Positions 34,777-43,586 of a stretch of 64,000 nt of DNA are shown piece by piece. Each line of letters starts with the position of its first letter. The first letter of the stretch is position 1. Under the pieces are notes generated by a model. The model was not told where the DNA came from. It made no database searches and worked only from the letters and a program-made list of their open reading frames with translations. Position numbers and translations under genes: made by a program. Origin of the DNA: Porticoccus sp002341315 (GTDB taxonomy: Bacteria > Pseudomonadota > Gammaproteobacteria > Pseudomonadales > Porticoccaceae). The stretch lies in NCBI RefSeq assembly GCF_047634355.1, contig NZ_JBLIAL010000009.1, one strand, 5' to 3'.

Positions 34777-36297
34777 TCAGTACAACTCACTCAAATCGAG
34801 ATTCGGCGCGGGTCTATAATACGAGAAGTCCTTAGGCTGATTACTGGCGCCGACGTTCTTGGGCGCTGGCCCAATGGGTCCTCCCGGGTGACCCCAGCCA
34901 GGCGCGCCGCCGGGATTGTCTGGTCCTCGCAGGCGAGCCCACTTCAGAAAGAGCGATATACTGTCGATCTGATCGTCGTGCTTGGACTCAGGGAACTTGA
35001 TCACTTCCGCCCGAAATGCCTCCAGCCAATGCGCATTGTGAGGCACGTGTACCCTTCCCTGAGCCAGAACTGGCGTCTCGGATTCCATGCGCTCCTCTTT
35101 GGATGCCGTCGGCTTATCCCAGATAAGCCAGAGTTTCGAGTGCTTCCGCAGCGTTTCAATCAGTGCCGCACTACCGTTCGTGTGCTCTATCAGAACTCGG
35201 TCCGCCTTGAATTTGATCGCATGCTCGTGGACGATGCGGGGCAGCTCGCTGCTGGGTCTTCGGTGCCGCCAGACGTCAACAAGATAGTACTGGTTGCCAA
35301 AGCAGTACCAGGTGGTGCAAACGGTGAAGCTGCTGCTGTTGGAGACCACCATCGCCGTATCCCAACACTGGACGATGAACGCACCCTTACCTCTATTGGG
35401 TAGCACGTCATAGTGTTGGAACCATTTCCATTCAAGCACCCCGCCGCCGGCGGGAATTGGAGCCTGCTGATACTGTGCACCAAATACTCTAGGTCCCAGG
35501 TCTTCTCGGAGCTGTTCAAGTACATCCAACGGCTCACGTTCGGGGTGCAAAGCCTCGCCCTTTTTGCGATGGTATGTCTTGAAGGGCCCAACCGGAGTGT
35601 CCACATCGTGTTCCGCGATGGCCGAGAGGCTGAGCACATGCCAACCGCCCTTGGCGATGAGTCGGCCCGGAGGATCATCTTCGTGCAGGCGTTGTGAGAC
35701 AATCACTATTTGTCCATTCGTCTTGTCATTAAGACGAGAGAATAGTGTCCCTTGCAAGAAGTCACTGGCACTGTCGAGTTCATTCTCCGACGGCAGCATC
35801 GAGGCCTTCATCAGGTCATCGACAATCAGAAGGTCTGCGCCCATGCCGGTGATGGCCCCACCCAGTGACGTTGCATAGCGAAATCCTCCTGCGGTCGTTT
35901 CAAAGTGCGTCACTGCGTTCTTGCCCTTGCCGATCTTCAGATCTGGGAACGCATTGCAATAGAATGGTGCCGCCATAAGTCGCCTACATTCCAACGAAAG
36001 CTTCTCGGCAAGCGAATACGCATAGCACGCGGTGATGATACGTTTGCTCGGGTCCAGCCCGAGCAGGTAGGCGGTAAGTGCGACTGTAGTGGCGAGCGAC
36101 TTACCGTAACGCGGCGGCATATTGATAATGAGTCGCCTGATATCACCGTTAATCACGCCATTAAGTACATGAATAATTGCATCCATGTGCCAGTTGTCCT
36201 GATAGTCGATGGCCGGATTTAGCTCGGCAAATGACCGCTGGTAAAAGAACTTGAAATCCGTTCTCAGGATCGCGTTAAGTGCTGTATGGCTGTTCAT
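34777..36297 (-). CDS. phage terminase large subunit (TerL)
   Basis: This 506-residue protein has the packaging ATPase with Walker A NMPPRYGKS (about 59-67), Walker B ADLLIVDDLMKA and coupling motif VIVSQRLHEDDPPG. An RNase H-fold nuclease follows, with FIVQCWDTAM and SKHDDQIDSISLFL supplying metal Asp residues. A Gly/Pro-rich tail ends the protein. All catalytic motifs are present and the ORF is intact. It overlaps the DUF5681 gene by 4 bp. No portal, protease, capsid or tail gene lies near it. Confidence 0.93.
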   Translation of the reverse strand: MNSHTALNAILRTDFKFFYQRSFAELNPAIDYQDNWHMDAIIHVLNGVINGDIRRLIINMPPRYGKSLATTVALTAYLLGLDPSKRIITACYAYSLAEKLSLECRRLMAAPFYCNAFPDLKIGKGKNAVTHFETTAGGFRYATSLGGAITGMGADLLIVDDLMKASMLPSENELDSASDFLQGTLFSRLNDKTNGQIVIVSQRLHEDDPPGRLIAKGGWHVLSLSAIAEHDVDTPVGPFKTYHRKKGEALHPEREPLDVLEQLREDLGPRVFGAQYQQAPIPAGGGVLEWKWFQHYDVLPNRGKGAFIVQCWDTAMVVSNSSSFTVCTTWYCFGNQYYLVDVWRHRRPSSELPRIVHEHAIKFKADRVLIEHTNGSAALIETLRKHSKLWLIWDKPTASKEERMESETPVLAQGRVHVPHNAHWLEAFRAEVIKFPESKHDDQIDSISLFLKWARLRGPDNPGGAPGWGHPGGPIGPAPKNVGASNQPKDFSYYRPAPNLDLSELY

Positions 36298-36692
36298 TTC
36301 TTGGTCTCCTGTTGCTGTTGAGCGTCGTTAAGGATTCGCAGCTTAAAGTCTTCGAGGATGGTTATGTCGTCCGGGGTGAGGGCCTCTACCGCATCGCTGG
36401 CAATGCGGGTTTGCTCCAGTCCAAGAATAAGGTTGATCAGCACTGTGGCGGCGCGTGTGTCTCCCTTGAGCGCCTTGGCGAACAGTGACTTGATCATGGC
36501 GCGCTGCTTGGTGGTCTCTTTGGTCATGCCACCTTCGCTCACTACGACTTTCTGGCTGAGTTCCTCCTCTAAGTCCGTGTTGAGGTTTCTGATGCCTTTG
36601 GGCCGTCCCTTGGGATTGCCCGACTGACCCTTTTTGAACTGCGCATGCTTGGGAGGTTTGCCATAGCCAACCGCGTACTTGTCTTTGCTCAT
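36294..36692 (-). CDS. DUF5681 protein (terminase-associated)
   Basis: This 132-residue basic protein opens with VGYGKPPKHAQFKKGQSGNP and KGRPKG, the DUF5681 signature common next to terminase large subunits, then predicted helices (TTKQRAMIKSLFAKALKGDT). It may act as a small-terminase-like DNA-binding partner, but that role is inferred from position. Start and stop both overlap the neighbours by 4 bp, giving a methyltransferase-DUF5681-terL operon. Confidence 0.85.
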   Translation of the reverse strand: MSKDKYAVGYGKPPKHAQFKKGQSGNPKGRPKGIRNLNTDLEEELSQKVVVSEGGMTKETTKQRAMIKSLFAKALKGDTRAATVLINLILGLEQTRIASDAVEALTPDDITILEDFKLRILNDAQQQQETKK

Positions 36693-38017
36693 GACAGGAC
36701 CTCCTGCAAGTCAACGTGTGTCTCAGACGCGATTTCAGAAAATGTTTTCCCCGAGGCCTCGTGAACGGCGTGCTTGCCAGTCATGGCCTCCCAGCGTCGA
36801 ACTGAGACATCCACGTAGCGCGGGTCGAGTTCCATGCCGCGACACACACGACCCGTTTGCTCGGCGGCGAGGAGGGTAGTGCCAGACCCGAGAAATCCAT
36901 CGAGCACCACGTCCCCAAGCCTAGATGCATCAAGGATTGCATCAGCGATCATGAGCATCGGTTTTACTGTGGGATGGGAGGCCAAACACTCATCTCGATC
37001 CGTGGAGAAGGTATTCATGCCCGGGTAGCGCCAAACGTTGGTCCGGTATCGGCCGTTGGCACCCAGCTGAACATTGTTGATATGCGGCTCGCTTCCTTTT
37101 TTGGCGACTACCACCAGTTCGTGCTGAGAACGGTAGAGCGAGCCCATGCCTCCATTGGTCTTCGCCCACACGCAGAGATTTATCTGCTGAGAGAAAACGC
37201 TATCCACAGCCTCCAGCAGTTGCTGAAGATGACGCCAGTCCATAAAGATGTAGTGAAGCGAGCCCGGTGCGCAGGCGTTGGCGAGTACGATGAGGGCCTT
37301 TTTGAGAAACTCCGTGAACTCTTCGGAGCTCATCTCTCCCGCAGCCATCGCAAAGTCGCCGTGTGCAGCGCCATCGCCGATGGAGATGTGGCCTTGAGTG
37401 GGGACATTGTATGGCGGATCTGAAAGATGCTGCTGGGCTATAGCGCCAGACATTAGCTGCGACATTTGTTCGGCACAAAGAGAGCTGCCGCACATCACTC
37501 GATGCTGGTCGAGAGTCCAAATGTCGCCGGGCTGCGTTACCACTGACTCATCCTCGGGCATCGCCGGCTCGCCAGGCTGAGCTGTCATCGATTCCACAAT
37601 GAGTAGGCTGTCGATTTCGGCAGCTTCAAACCCGGTCGAATCGAGATCAATCTCAACATCGCAGTCGATCAGATAGCTCAGTTCAACCTTTAGAAGGTTC
37701 TCGTCCCAGCTTGCGTCTTCCGCTATGCGGTTATCAGCCAGCGCATATGCGCGCAGCTGAGCCTCGTTTAGGTGGCTGTTTTCCAGCACCGGGACTTTGG
37801 CTACGCCAAGGCGCTTGAGTGCCTCGAGCCTAGCTGTACCAGCGTAGACATTGCCGTGCTGATCTGTAACCAGAGGCGTTACTATGCCGAAGGTCGCTAT
37901 CGCGTTCTTCAGCTTCTTGAGTTGCTTTTCGGTGTGTTTTCTTGCGTGGGTGGTGGGAGCCACCAACGTTTCGATGTCGACGAATTTCACGTCGCTATGC
38001 AGAGTGTCCATGGACAA
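36689..38017 (-). CDS. ParB-domain DNA methyltransferase (phage type)
   Basis: This 442-residue fusion has an N-terminal ParB/Sulfiredoxin-like domain (KQLKKLKNAIATFGIVTPLV, GTARLEALKRLG, residues about 15-110) joined to a beta-class N6-adenine or N4-cytosine methyltransferase. Motif IV, SDPPYN, comes first, followed by the motif I SAM loop DGFLGSGTTLLAAEQTGR near residue 395. ASHPTVKP lies between them. No restriction enzyme accompanies it, so it is an orphan methyltransferase typical of phages, probably protecting element DNA or marking it for packaging. Confidence 0.9.
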   Translation of the reverse strand: MSMDTLHSDVKFVDIETLVAPTTHARKHTEKQLKKLKNAIATFGIVTPLVTDQHGNVYAGTARLEALKRLGVAKVPVLENSHLNEAQLRAYALADNRIAEDASWDENLLKVELSYLIDCDVEIDLDSTGFEAAEIDSLLIVESMTAQPGEPAMPEDESVVTQPGDIWTLDQHRVMCGSSLCAEQMSQLMSGAIAQQHLSDPPYNVPTQGHISIGDGAAHGDFAMAAGEMSSEEFTEFLKKALIVLANACAPGSLHYIFMDWRHLQQLLEAVDSVFSQQINLCVWAKTNGGMGSLYRSQHELVVVAKKGSEPHINNVQLGANGRYRTNVWRYPGMNTFSTDRDECLASHPTVKPMLMIADAILDASRLGDVVLDGFLGSGTTLLAAEQTGRVCRGMELDPRYVDVSVRRWEAMTGKHAVHEASGKTFSEIASETHVDLQEVLS

Positions 38018-38402
38018 TCCTCCAGGTTGTGATAAATGAATGCCGTAAAGTCGGCAGCCTTACCACTCCTTTGAGGCTTGTTCACTTCCGGTGGCGCTGA
38101 TTGCCAGCGCTACCGTGTTGGGCTGTGCAGGGGTCACTTGCTGGAACCCCCTGGGTCGCGATGATCACGCCCCTGAGTTGAACAGGGACTAAGCTACAAC
38201 CTCCAAACGCACCTGACAAATATTTTTCATAACTCACTGAAATATATAAATAATCTGTCAAGAGTTATTAGGTGGAATGCTGGGAAAAGATCGATTTTAA
38301 TTCGGATACGATTTTTCGGATGCACCTAGCGCCGATTATGGTCTCTCTAAATGGAGGATAGGCGGCGCAAATATGGTGCGAGACGCGATGGTATTGCTGA
38401 AA
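38018..38402. other. non-coding gap in the phage-like element with a stem-loop
   Basis: These 385 bp hold no convincing ORF. A 10-bp inverted repeat with one mismatch (GGTGGCGCTG, 5-nt spacer, CAGCGCTACC) occupies 38090-38114. An A/T-rich stretch at 38215-38275 includes TTGACA on the minus strand (38256-38261), a possible -35 for the methyltransferase operon without a clear -10. Confidence 0.5.
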
Positions 38403-40145
38403 TCAGAAGGGCGGCGCTAATCCAAACAGCACTCGCTGCTTTTGCCAGTCCATCGGAAACCCTTTCTTCAACTTTTCCAGCGTGAGCGTTTCAGGCACGT
38501 CTCCTTCAGCAATTCGCGCAATGATGTCCGGTGCCAGGAAGGCCAGTTGTCGGACTCGATACACTTGGCGTCGATTCAGACCATCCCGTTGGACGAGCGC
38601 CTCTATCGAACTTACCTGACCTGTGGTCAGCTCTTCGTTCCAGCGCATCGCTTGCAGCACCGTGCGCTGCAGCGCGACTACCGATCGTGGATACGCGTTC
38701 GTGAGCTTGCTGGGGTTATTGCCGATAATCAATTTCTTTCCGATACCGCTGCGGCGAAGCTTTACCGCCGCCGACAGCCTGATGACATCGCTGTCGTGTT
38801 CAGAGCGCTGGCTGGACTTGTCGGAACGAATTTTCTTGAGCAAAAAGTCGCATAGACTCCTGGCCGCTAGGGTGACGGTGATATTGCAGTCTGACACCAC
38901 GACTTTCGTATCCAGCGCTTCCAGCACTGTTGCCCTTTCACAGGTGTTATAACCAGTCCAGTTCATCGTCAGAGCCTCGGCTTGCGACATCAACCGGTAC
39001 ACCTGAAATGCTTCGCTGACGAAGTGACTAAGATTATCGGTAAGCGTTGTCGGATTCCGAAGTAGATCTAGCAGCAAATTTTCTACTGCTGTATCGAGTT
39101 CCTTTGCGGGTATGCGAGTGACACCATCCACGTCATCATCACAAAATTGTAGTAACGCCTGATTAACGTAGTAGCTGTAACGCTTACCCCTTTTCTGCGT
39201 GTAGGTGGGCGACAAGCGATTGCCTGATGTGTCGGTAATGCGTCCGGCAAGTAGGCTAGGGTGCTTGGCATTCTGGCCGGTTCTATGCTGGGTACGGTTT
39301 TTGGAAACTCTTGCCTGTACCGCATGCCACACGCCCGCATCGACGATCGCCGCGTGATTGGCCTCGTACAACTCTCCGTCATGATGGATCTTGCCGATAT
39401 ACAGTGGATTTTTGAGGAGCGAGTATAGATTGCCTCTAGAAAACCGCTGCTCACCTTGGATCTTGTGGTGCTCAGGTCTGGGCTTACTGCGATAGCCGTC
39501 GGCATCCAGTTCGGCCTTGAGTTTGCGGACGCAACCGAGCGCCATGTAGCGATCGAAGATATGCCGAACTGTTTTCGCCTCAATCTCGTTCACGTGCAAC
39601 TCACGATCGGCGAGATCGTATCCCAGCGGCACGCGACCGCCCATCCACATGCCCCTTTTTTTGGAAGCGGCAATTTTGTCGCGGATCCGTTCTCCTGTGA
39701 CCTCCCGTTCAAACTGGGCGAACGAGAGCAGCACATTCAGCGTAAGTCGGCCCATGGAAGTGGACGTATTAAAGTTCTGTGTGATTGAGACAAATGACAC
39801 CTCCTGTTCGTCGAATCGCTCAATTAATCGGACGAAGTCGGCGAGGGAGCGCGACAGGCGATCCAGCTTGTAGACGAGTACGACATCGACCTTGTTGCTG
39901 GTGATATGCTCCAGCAGGCACGCCAGGGCGGGGCGCTGAACATTGCCACCTGAGAAACCGCCATCGTCGAAGTGCTCAGGTACTAGTTGCCAGCCTTCAT
40001 GCGCCTGACTCGCAATATAGGCCTCACAGGCCTCACGCTGTGCGTCGAGTGAATTGAAGTTTTGATCGAGGCCCTCTTCAGAGCTTTTTCGGGTGTAGAT
40101 CGCGCATCGGATCTGAGTGGCGCTACTGCTTCTCATTTTAACCAT
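38403..40145 (-). CDS. large serine recombinase / integrase
   Basis: This 580-residue recombinase has the resolvase catalytic domain with nucleophile Ser in AIYTRKSSEEG (about 21), DGGFSGGNVQRPAL, YKLDRLSRSLADF and the E-helix SFAQFEREVTGERIRDKI. A Recombinase domain (about 170-270, with GNLYSLLKNPLYIGKI) and a long C-terminal DNA-binding region follow. The typical zinc-ribbon Cys cluster is not obvious. It could integrate or excise the element. ATG 40145 overlaps the DUF2924 stop; ATG 40136 is an alternative. Confidence 0.92.
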   Translation of the reverse strand: MVKMRSSSATQIRCAIYTRKSSEEGLDQNFNSLDAQREACEAYIASQAHEGWQLVPEHFDDGGFSGGNVQRPALACLLEHITSNKVDVVLVYKLDRLSRSLADFVRLIERFDEQEVSFVSITQNFNTSTSMGRLTLNVLLSFAQFEREVTGERIRDKIAASKKRGMWMGGRVPLGYDLADRELHVNEIEAKTVRHIFDRYMALGCVRKLKAELDADGYRSKPRPEHHKIQGEQRFSRGNLYSLLKNPLYIGKIHHDGELYEANHAAIVDAGVWHAVQARVSKNRTQHRTGQNAKHPSLLAGRITDTSGNRLSPTYTQKRGKRYSYYVNQALLQFCDDDVDGVTRIPAKELDTAVENLLLDLLRNPTTLTDNLSHFVSEAFQVYRLMSQAEALTMNWTGYNTCERATVLEALDTKVVVSDCNITVTLAARSLCDFLLKKIRSDKSSQRSEHDSDVIRLSAAVKLRRSGIGKKLIIGNNPSKLTNAYPRSVVALQRTVLQAMRWNEELTTGQVSSIEALVQRDGLNRRQVYRVRQLAFLAPDIIARIAEGDVPETLTLEKLKKGFPMDWQKQRVLFGLAPPF

Positions 40146-40566
40146 GTTGATTCAAGCCAAAGAAACGTGGCCCGGACCAGCGGGTGCCGGCGATGACGGA
40201 GGCGATCTTGGACAAGCTGCCAAAGCGCTGCCCCCTAAACAGGAACCCGTCGTTTTCTACCATGACTTCGTAGGTTTTGCCTCTCCATTCACGCACGAGG
40301 CGGGTACCAGGTTGCAGTGCGCTGCTTCGCTTACTTGGAGATTCAGACACAGCCCGCTCTAGCTTGCGGAGGAGGTCGGTTCGCAGTTTTCGATGATTGA
40401 GTCCGTTATCAGTTGCTTGCGCTGCCCACTCCACGTTCTGCATGGCGAGTTCGAGGCTCATGCGTTTCGGTGTTATCGAGAAAAGCTGCGAGAATCGCGA
40501 GAGTATATCGATCCTGCATTGGGATGCTGTCGATTGGGATTCGCTATTGGAAGAACGGCTAGTCAT
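40138..40566 (-). CDS. DUF2924 protein, recombinase partner
   Basis: This 142-residue protein has the DUF2924 C-terminal core: LQPGTRLVREWRGKTYEVMV followed by FLFRGQRFGSLSKIASVIAG and TRWSGPRFFGL. DUF2924 genes almost always precede a large serine recombinase in proteobacterial mobile elements, as here with an 8-bp overlap. The basic, aromatic-rich core suggests DNA binding or a recombination directionality role, which is inference. Confidence 0.88.
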   Translation of the reverse strand: MTSRSSNSESQSTASQCRIDILSRFSQLFSITPKRMSLELAMQNVEWAAQATDNGLNHRKLRTDLLRKLERAVSESPSKRSSALQPGTRLVREWRGKTYEVMVENDGFLFRGQRFGSLSKIASVIAGTRWSGPRFFGLNQHG

Positions 40567-40784
40567 GCGTCCATTGATCCATGGACGCCCTACTATCTCA
40601 AGTCAATTCACCGCGAACTGCAGGAAATACTTGGCTCTATCGAGACTATTTAGCGAACCGGTTTTCGCCCGTGTATTGTAAGATCTTAAACGCATCAAGA
40701 GGGGATAGCCCCACCAACCGCCCACTCCGGGAACGGTGGTAAGACGATGCGCCGATTTATTTGGAACACATAGGAGCATTCGCA

Positions 40785-41095
40785 ATGGCGAAGAAGTTCA
40801 AACACTCCACCCCCGGAAGTCCCGAATTCCTGCGTGAATTCCGCCGTCTCATGGCTGAGCGTCCTGAGATTTCGGATAAGGACTTCATGCGAGAGACTGA
40901 GGTCCCAGTCGGTCTCGATGGAGAGTACCTTTATGGCCTAGGAGTTGTACTGACCACTCAGTCAGAAGTATTAATCACGGGGTTCTAGGGTTCTACCCCG
41001 TTTCTACGGACGGTTTGAAAGCGCTTGAAACGCTAAATCCTGCTTGGCAACTCGTCGACGCATTCTCGGGTTGTGGAAACGCTCAATGTAGTTAA
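40785..41095 (+). pseudogene. small unknown gene, apparently frameshifted by an 8-bp tandem duplication
   Basis: From ATG 40785 (TAGGAG ribosome site 8 bp upstream) the frame gives 67 residues starting MAKKFKHSTPGSPEFLREF and ending at TAG 40986. The stop lies inside a perfect tandem repeat GGGTTCTA x2 (40980-40995). Removing one copy joins the frame to YPVSTDGLKALETLNPAWQL and VDAFSGCGNAQCS, ending at TAA 41093-41095. The result is a 100-residue protein. I recognise no family. It could instead be a natural 67-residue gene, in which case the 40785-40988 frame is the CDS. Confidence 0.5.
40980..40995. repeat. 8-bp perfect tandem duplication GGGTTCTA
   Basis: Two adjacent identical copies occupy 40980-40987 and 40988-40995. 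The unit length is not a multiple of three, and the repeat creates the in-frame stop of the small gene at 40785. Confidence 0.95.
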
Positions 41096-41302
41096 CACGT
41101 CAGACTTTGCAGCATCCAGTGTCGGATACCGCCTGAAAGAACAGCTTTCCGGTGGTCCAAAAGTTGCGGGTCATATTGAACAAAATGAACAGGTTGAGGC
41201 TTTCGGGTGCCCAAATTTTGGGGCAAGTCCACTATGGCGTGCACCAATCCGAGCACATCGGCCTCCATTCGCTTGAAGGTTGTGATTCCGGTTAACATTA
41301 AT
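41096..41302. other. junction between the phage-like element and the copper island, no gene assigned
   Basis: A 67-68-codon frame is open on each strand here, but neither has a recognisable motif or a ribosome site. I see no direct repeat that would mark an attachment site. Confidence 0.4.
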
Positions 41303-42724
41303 TCAGGTTGCTACAGGGAGCCAAAGGGTGAATGTTGTCGCAGCCGGAGACGAGGCGGCTTCAACACGGCCACCATGAGCTTCGATGATGGATCGCACTA
41401 TCGCCAGACCAAGTCCCGCCCCCTCGCTTTGTCGCGTCCTGGATGGATCGACACGGTAAAAGCGCTCGAAAATGTTAGCCAAGTGTTCGGTGGGTATTTC
41501 TGGTCCCGGGTTCTGCACACTCAGCGAAACGTCGTAGTCCGAGGGTTTGGCAAGCCGTACCAGCACATTTTCTCCCGGGGGTGTGTGCCGGAGGGCATTG
41601 GATAGCAGGTTGGAAATTGCCCGCCGCAGCATGGCTCGGTCGCCCTGAATGGCAGGCGCTTTGCCCTCCAATAATAGGCTGATTTGCCGTTCTTCCGCCA
41701 GTGCTTCGAAAAAATCGAACAGTTCATTGACTTCGCTGGCTAGATTCAGCGGTATCTGTACCGGTTTAAGCTGGCCATGATCATTCTTGGCCAGCCACAG
41801 CATGTCATTGACCATCTTGGCCAGACGCTCTTGTTCCTCCAGACTGGAATACAGGAGTTCACGATATTCCTCAGCTGTTCTGCCTTTGCCCAGCCCGACC
41901 TGGGTCTGGGTGATGAGGTTGGTAAGCGGAGTGCGCAACTCGTGGGCTATATCGGCGGAAAAGTGTGACAGGCGAGTAAAGCTGTCTTCCAGTCGACCGA
42001 TCATGTGATTGAAGGAGGTGACCACGTCCCGTAATTCCGGTGGAACCAGAGAAGGATCGAGACGCACGTGTAGCCGGTCGGCCTGAATGTCTCCCATTCT
42101 GTCGGAGAGTCCGCGCAAGGGAGCATGAGCCTGATGCACCCCATACCAGGCGGCCAGCAGGGTAATGGCGCCGGCGAGGCTCATGATAAGCCACAGGCTG
42201 CGGCGAAAACTATCCAAAAACTGCAGGTGAAAGCCCAGATCAATGGCAGCAATGATCGAGTAGCTTCGACCCATGACATCATTCTGTGTGAGTACACCTC
42301 GAAGGGTCATACCGTCTGTATGCCAGTTTTGCAGGTTGCCCGCGTAAATCTCGGTTACTGGGGTGAGGGTTTTTGCTGCTTGCGGCAGGTCACCTCCCGG
42401 GGTGCTGTAGACAACCCCACCTCGCGGATCCAGCACCTGAAAATAGACACCGTGATGTCCCGATATGGCGTTGGACAGGGCCTCTCGCAGTCGCCCCGGA
42501 TCGTCGCCGCCATTGTGCAGGGCTTTGACCACGGCTTCGGTCATCACTAACAGTTCGCCGGCATCCTGTTCTGCAAAGTGGCGTTCAACGGCATTGAGCA
42601 CTAGGTTTCCGATCAAGAAGAGGCTAAGTCCGATAGCCAGTCCGACGAATACCATTACCCGGGTGGCCAGCGAAAATGGTTGACGAAAAAGTTGGCGAGA
42701 GGGTTGCCGATTAATGAGCTTCAT
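41303..42724 (-). CDS. heavy-metal sensor histidine kinase CusS/CopS type
   Basis: This 473-residue inner-membrane kinase has two membrane helices (about 22-45 and 180-203) around a periplasmic sensor of about 135 residues, HAMP (ADRLHVRLDPSLVPPELRDV), HisKA with phospho-His in FSADIAHELRTPLTNLITQT, and an HATPase with NLLSNALRHT and GAGLGLAIVRSI. The length and the LIxQTQVGLxKxRTxEEYRELLYSSLEE-like region fit the CusS/CopS/PcoS subfamily, which senses periplasmic copper or silver. It overlaps copR by 14 bp. Confidence 0.92.
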   Translation of the reverse strand: MKLINRQPSRQLFRQPFSLATRVMVFVGLAIGLSLFLIGNLVLNAVERHFAEQDAGELLVMTEAVVKALHNGGDDPGRLREALSNAISGHHGVYFQVLDPRGGVVYSTPGGDLPQAAKTLTPVTEIYAGNLQNWHTDGMTLRGVLTQNDVMGRSYSIIAAIDLGFHLQFLDSFRRSLWLIMSLAGAITLLAAWYGVHQAHAPLRGLSDRMGDIQADRLHVRLDPSLVPPELRDVVTSFNHMIGRLEDSFTRLSHFSADIAHELRTPLTNLITQTQVGLGKGRTAEEYRELLYSSLEEQERLAKMVNDMLWLAKNDHGQLKPVQIPLNLASEVNELFDFFEALAEERQISLLLEGKAPAIQGDRAMLRRAISNLLSNALRHTPPGENVLVRLAKPSDYDVSLSVQNPGPEIPTEHLANIFERFYRVDPSRTRQSEGAGLGLAIVRSIIEAHGGRVEAASSPAATTFTLWLPVAT

Positions 42725-43403
42725 AATCGGTTTCTACATCAAGTTTGTATCCCATGCCCCGTACTGTGTGAATCAGTTTGGGCTCGAAATCGTCGTCAAT
42801 TTTGGCCCGCAGCCGGCGAATAGCCACATCGATTACATTGGTGTCGGAATCAAAGTTCATGTCCCATACCTGGGAGGCGATCAGAGAGCGAGGTAGTACC
42901 TCACCGCGGCGACGGGCAAACAGCTCCAAAAGAGAAAACTCCTTGTGGCTGAGATTGATTTTCCTGCCTGCGCGTGTGACGCGGTGTTTGGGTAAATCAA
43001 GGGTGAGATTGGCTACGTGGAGCTGCTCCGACATGGTAGGTGTGGCGCCCCGGCGCAGCAAGGTGCGTATTCGGGCCAACAGTTCGGCAAAGGCAAACGG
43101 CTTGACCAGATAATCGTCCGCACCGAGTTCCAGACCCTTGACCCGGTCATCCACGCTGTCGCGGGCGGTCAAAAAGAGCACCGGTGTCTGTTGACCTGCT
43201 TCGCGCAGCGATTGCACGATGCGCCAGCCGTCCACATCCGGCAGCATGACGTCTAGAATGATCAGGTCGAAGGTTTCGGTCATGGCCAAATGATGTCCGT
43301 CCAAGCCGTTGCGTGCGAGAGCGACCAAAAACCCGGCCTCGGTCAGACCCTGACGGAGATAGTCGCCTGTCTTGACTTCGTCCTCCACAACCAACAGTCG
43401 CAT
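42711..43403 (-). CDS. copper response regulator CusR/CopR type (OmpR family)
   Basis: This 230-residue regulator has a receiver (LLVVEDEVKTGDYLRQGL; phospho-Asp in LIILDVMLPDVDG; Lys in VKPFAFAELLARI) and a winged-helix domain (RAGRKINLSHKEFSLLELF; DTNVIDVAIRRLRAKID). EVKTGDYLRQGLTEAG is typical of CusR/CopR/PcoR. It should bind the palindrome at 43472-43487 and drive the divergent copper genes, and probably its own operon. Confidence 0.92.
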   Translation of the reverse strand: MRLLVVEDEVKTGDYLRQGLTEAGFLVALARNGLDGHHLAMTETFDLIILDVMLPDVDGWRIVQSLREAGQQTPVLFLTARDSVDDRVKGLELGADDYLVKPFAFAELLARIRTLLRRGATPTMSEQLHVANLTLDLPKHRVTRAGRKINLSHKEFSLLELFARRRGEVLPRSLIASQVWDMNFDSDTNVIDVAIRRLRAKIDDDFEPKLIHTVRGMGYKLDVETDYEAH

Positions 43404-43460
43404 GATGCATTGCTCCAGATCCGTATAGTTCCAGTCTAGCGGGCTGCGCCCAACGGCAAG

Positions 43461-43498
43461 ATTACTCCATGATTACAACATTGTAATGTAAGGGTAAT
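43461..43498. promoter_or_regulatory. CopR/CusR-type operator between copR and the copper genes
   Basis: A perfect palindrome, ATTACAA-CA-TTGTAAT, lies at 43472-43487. It is flanked by an outer imperfect pair, ATTACTCC (43461-43468) and GGGTAAT (43492-43498). The inner repeat matches known cop/cus boxes in which TTGTAAT/TTGTCAT half sites are spaced by two bases. It is about 70 bp upstream of copR and 100 bp upstream of the Met/His-rich gene. Confidence 0.8.
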
Positions 43499-43586
43499 CC
43501 GACGGACAGGGCTTGTTGATTACGCTGGATGTGTTTCTGAGAATGGAAAGCCACCCTTCATATTCACATGATTGAGGAGCAACATC

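Noticed and set aside
36689..38017. Restriction-modification or anti-phage system
   Set aside because: No endonuclease or helicase partner is nearby; the gene is co-translated with phage packaging genes.
41092..41298. 68-residue minus-strand reading between the element and cusS
   Set aside because: No motif, no ribosome site and an equally long frame on the other strand, so coding status is unsupported.
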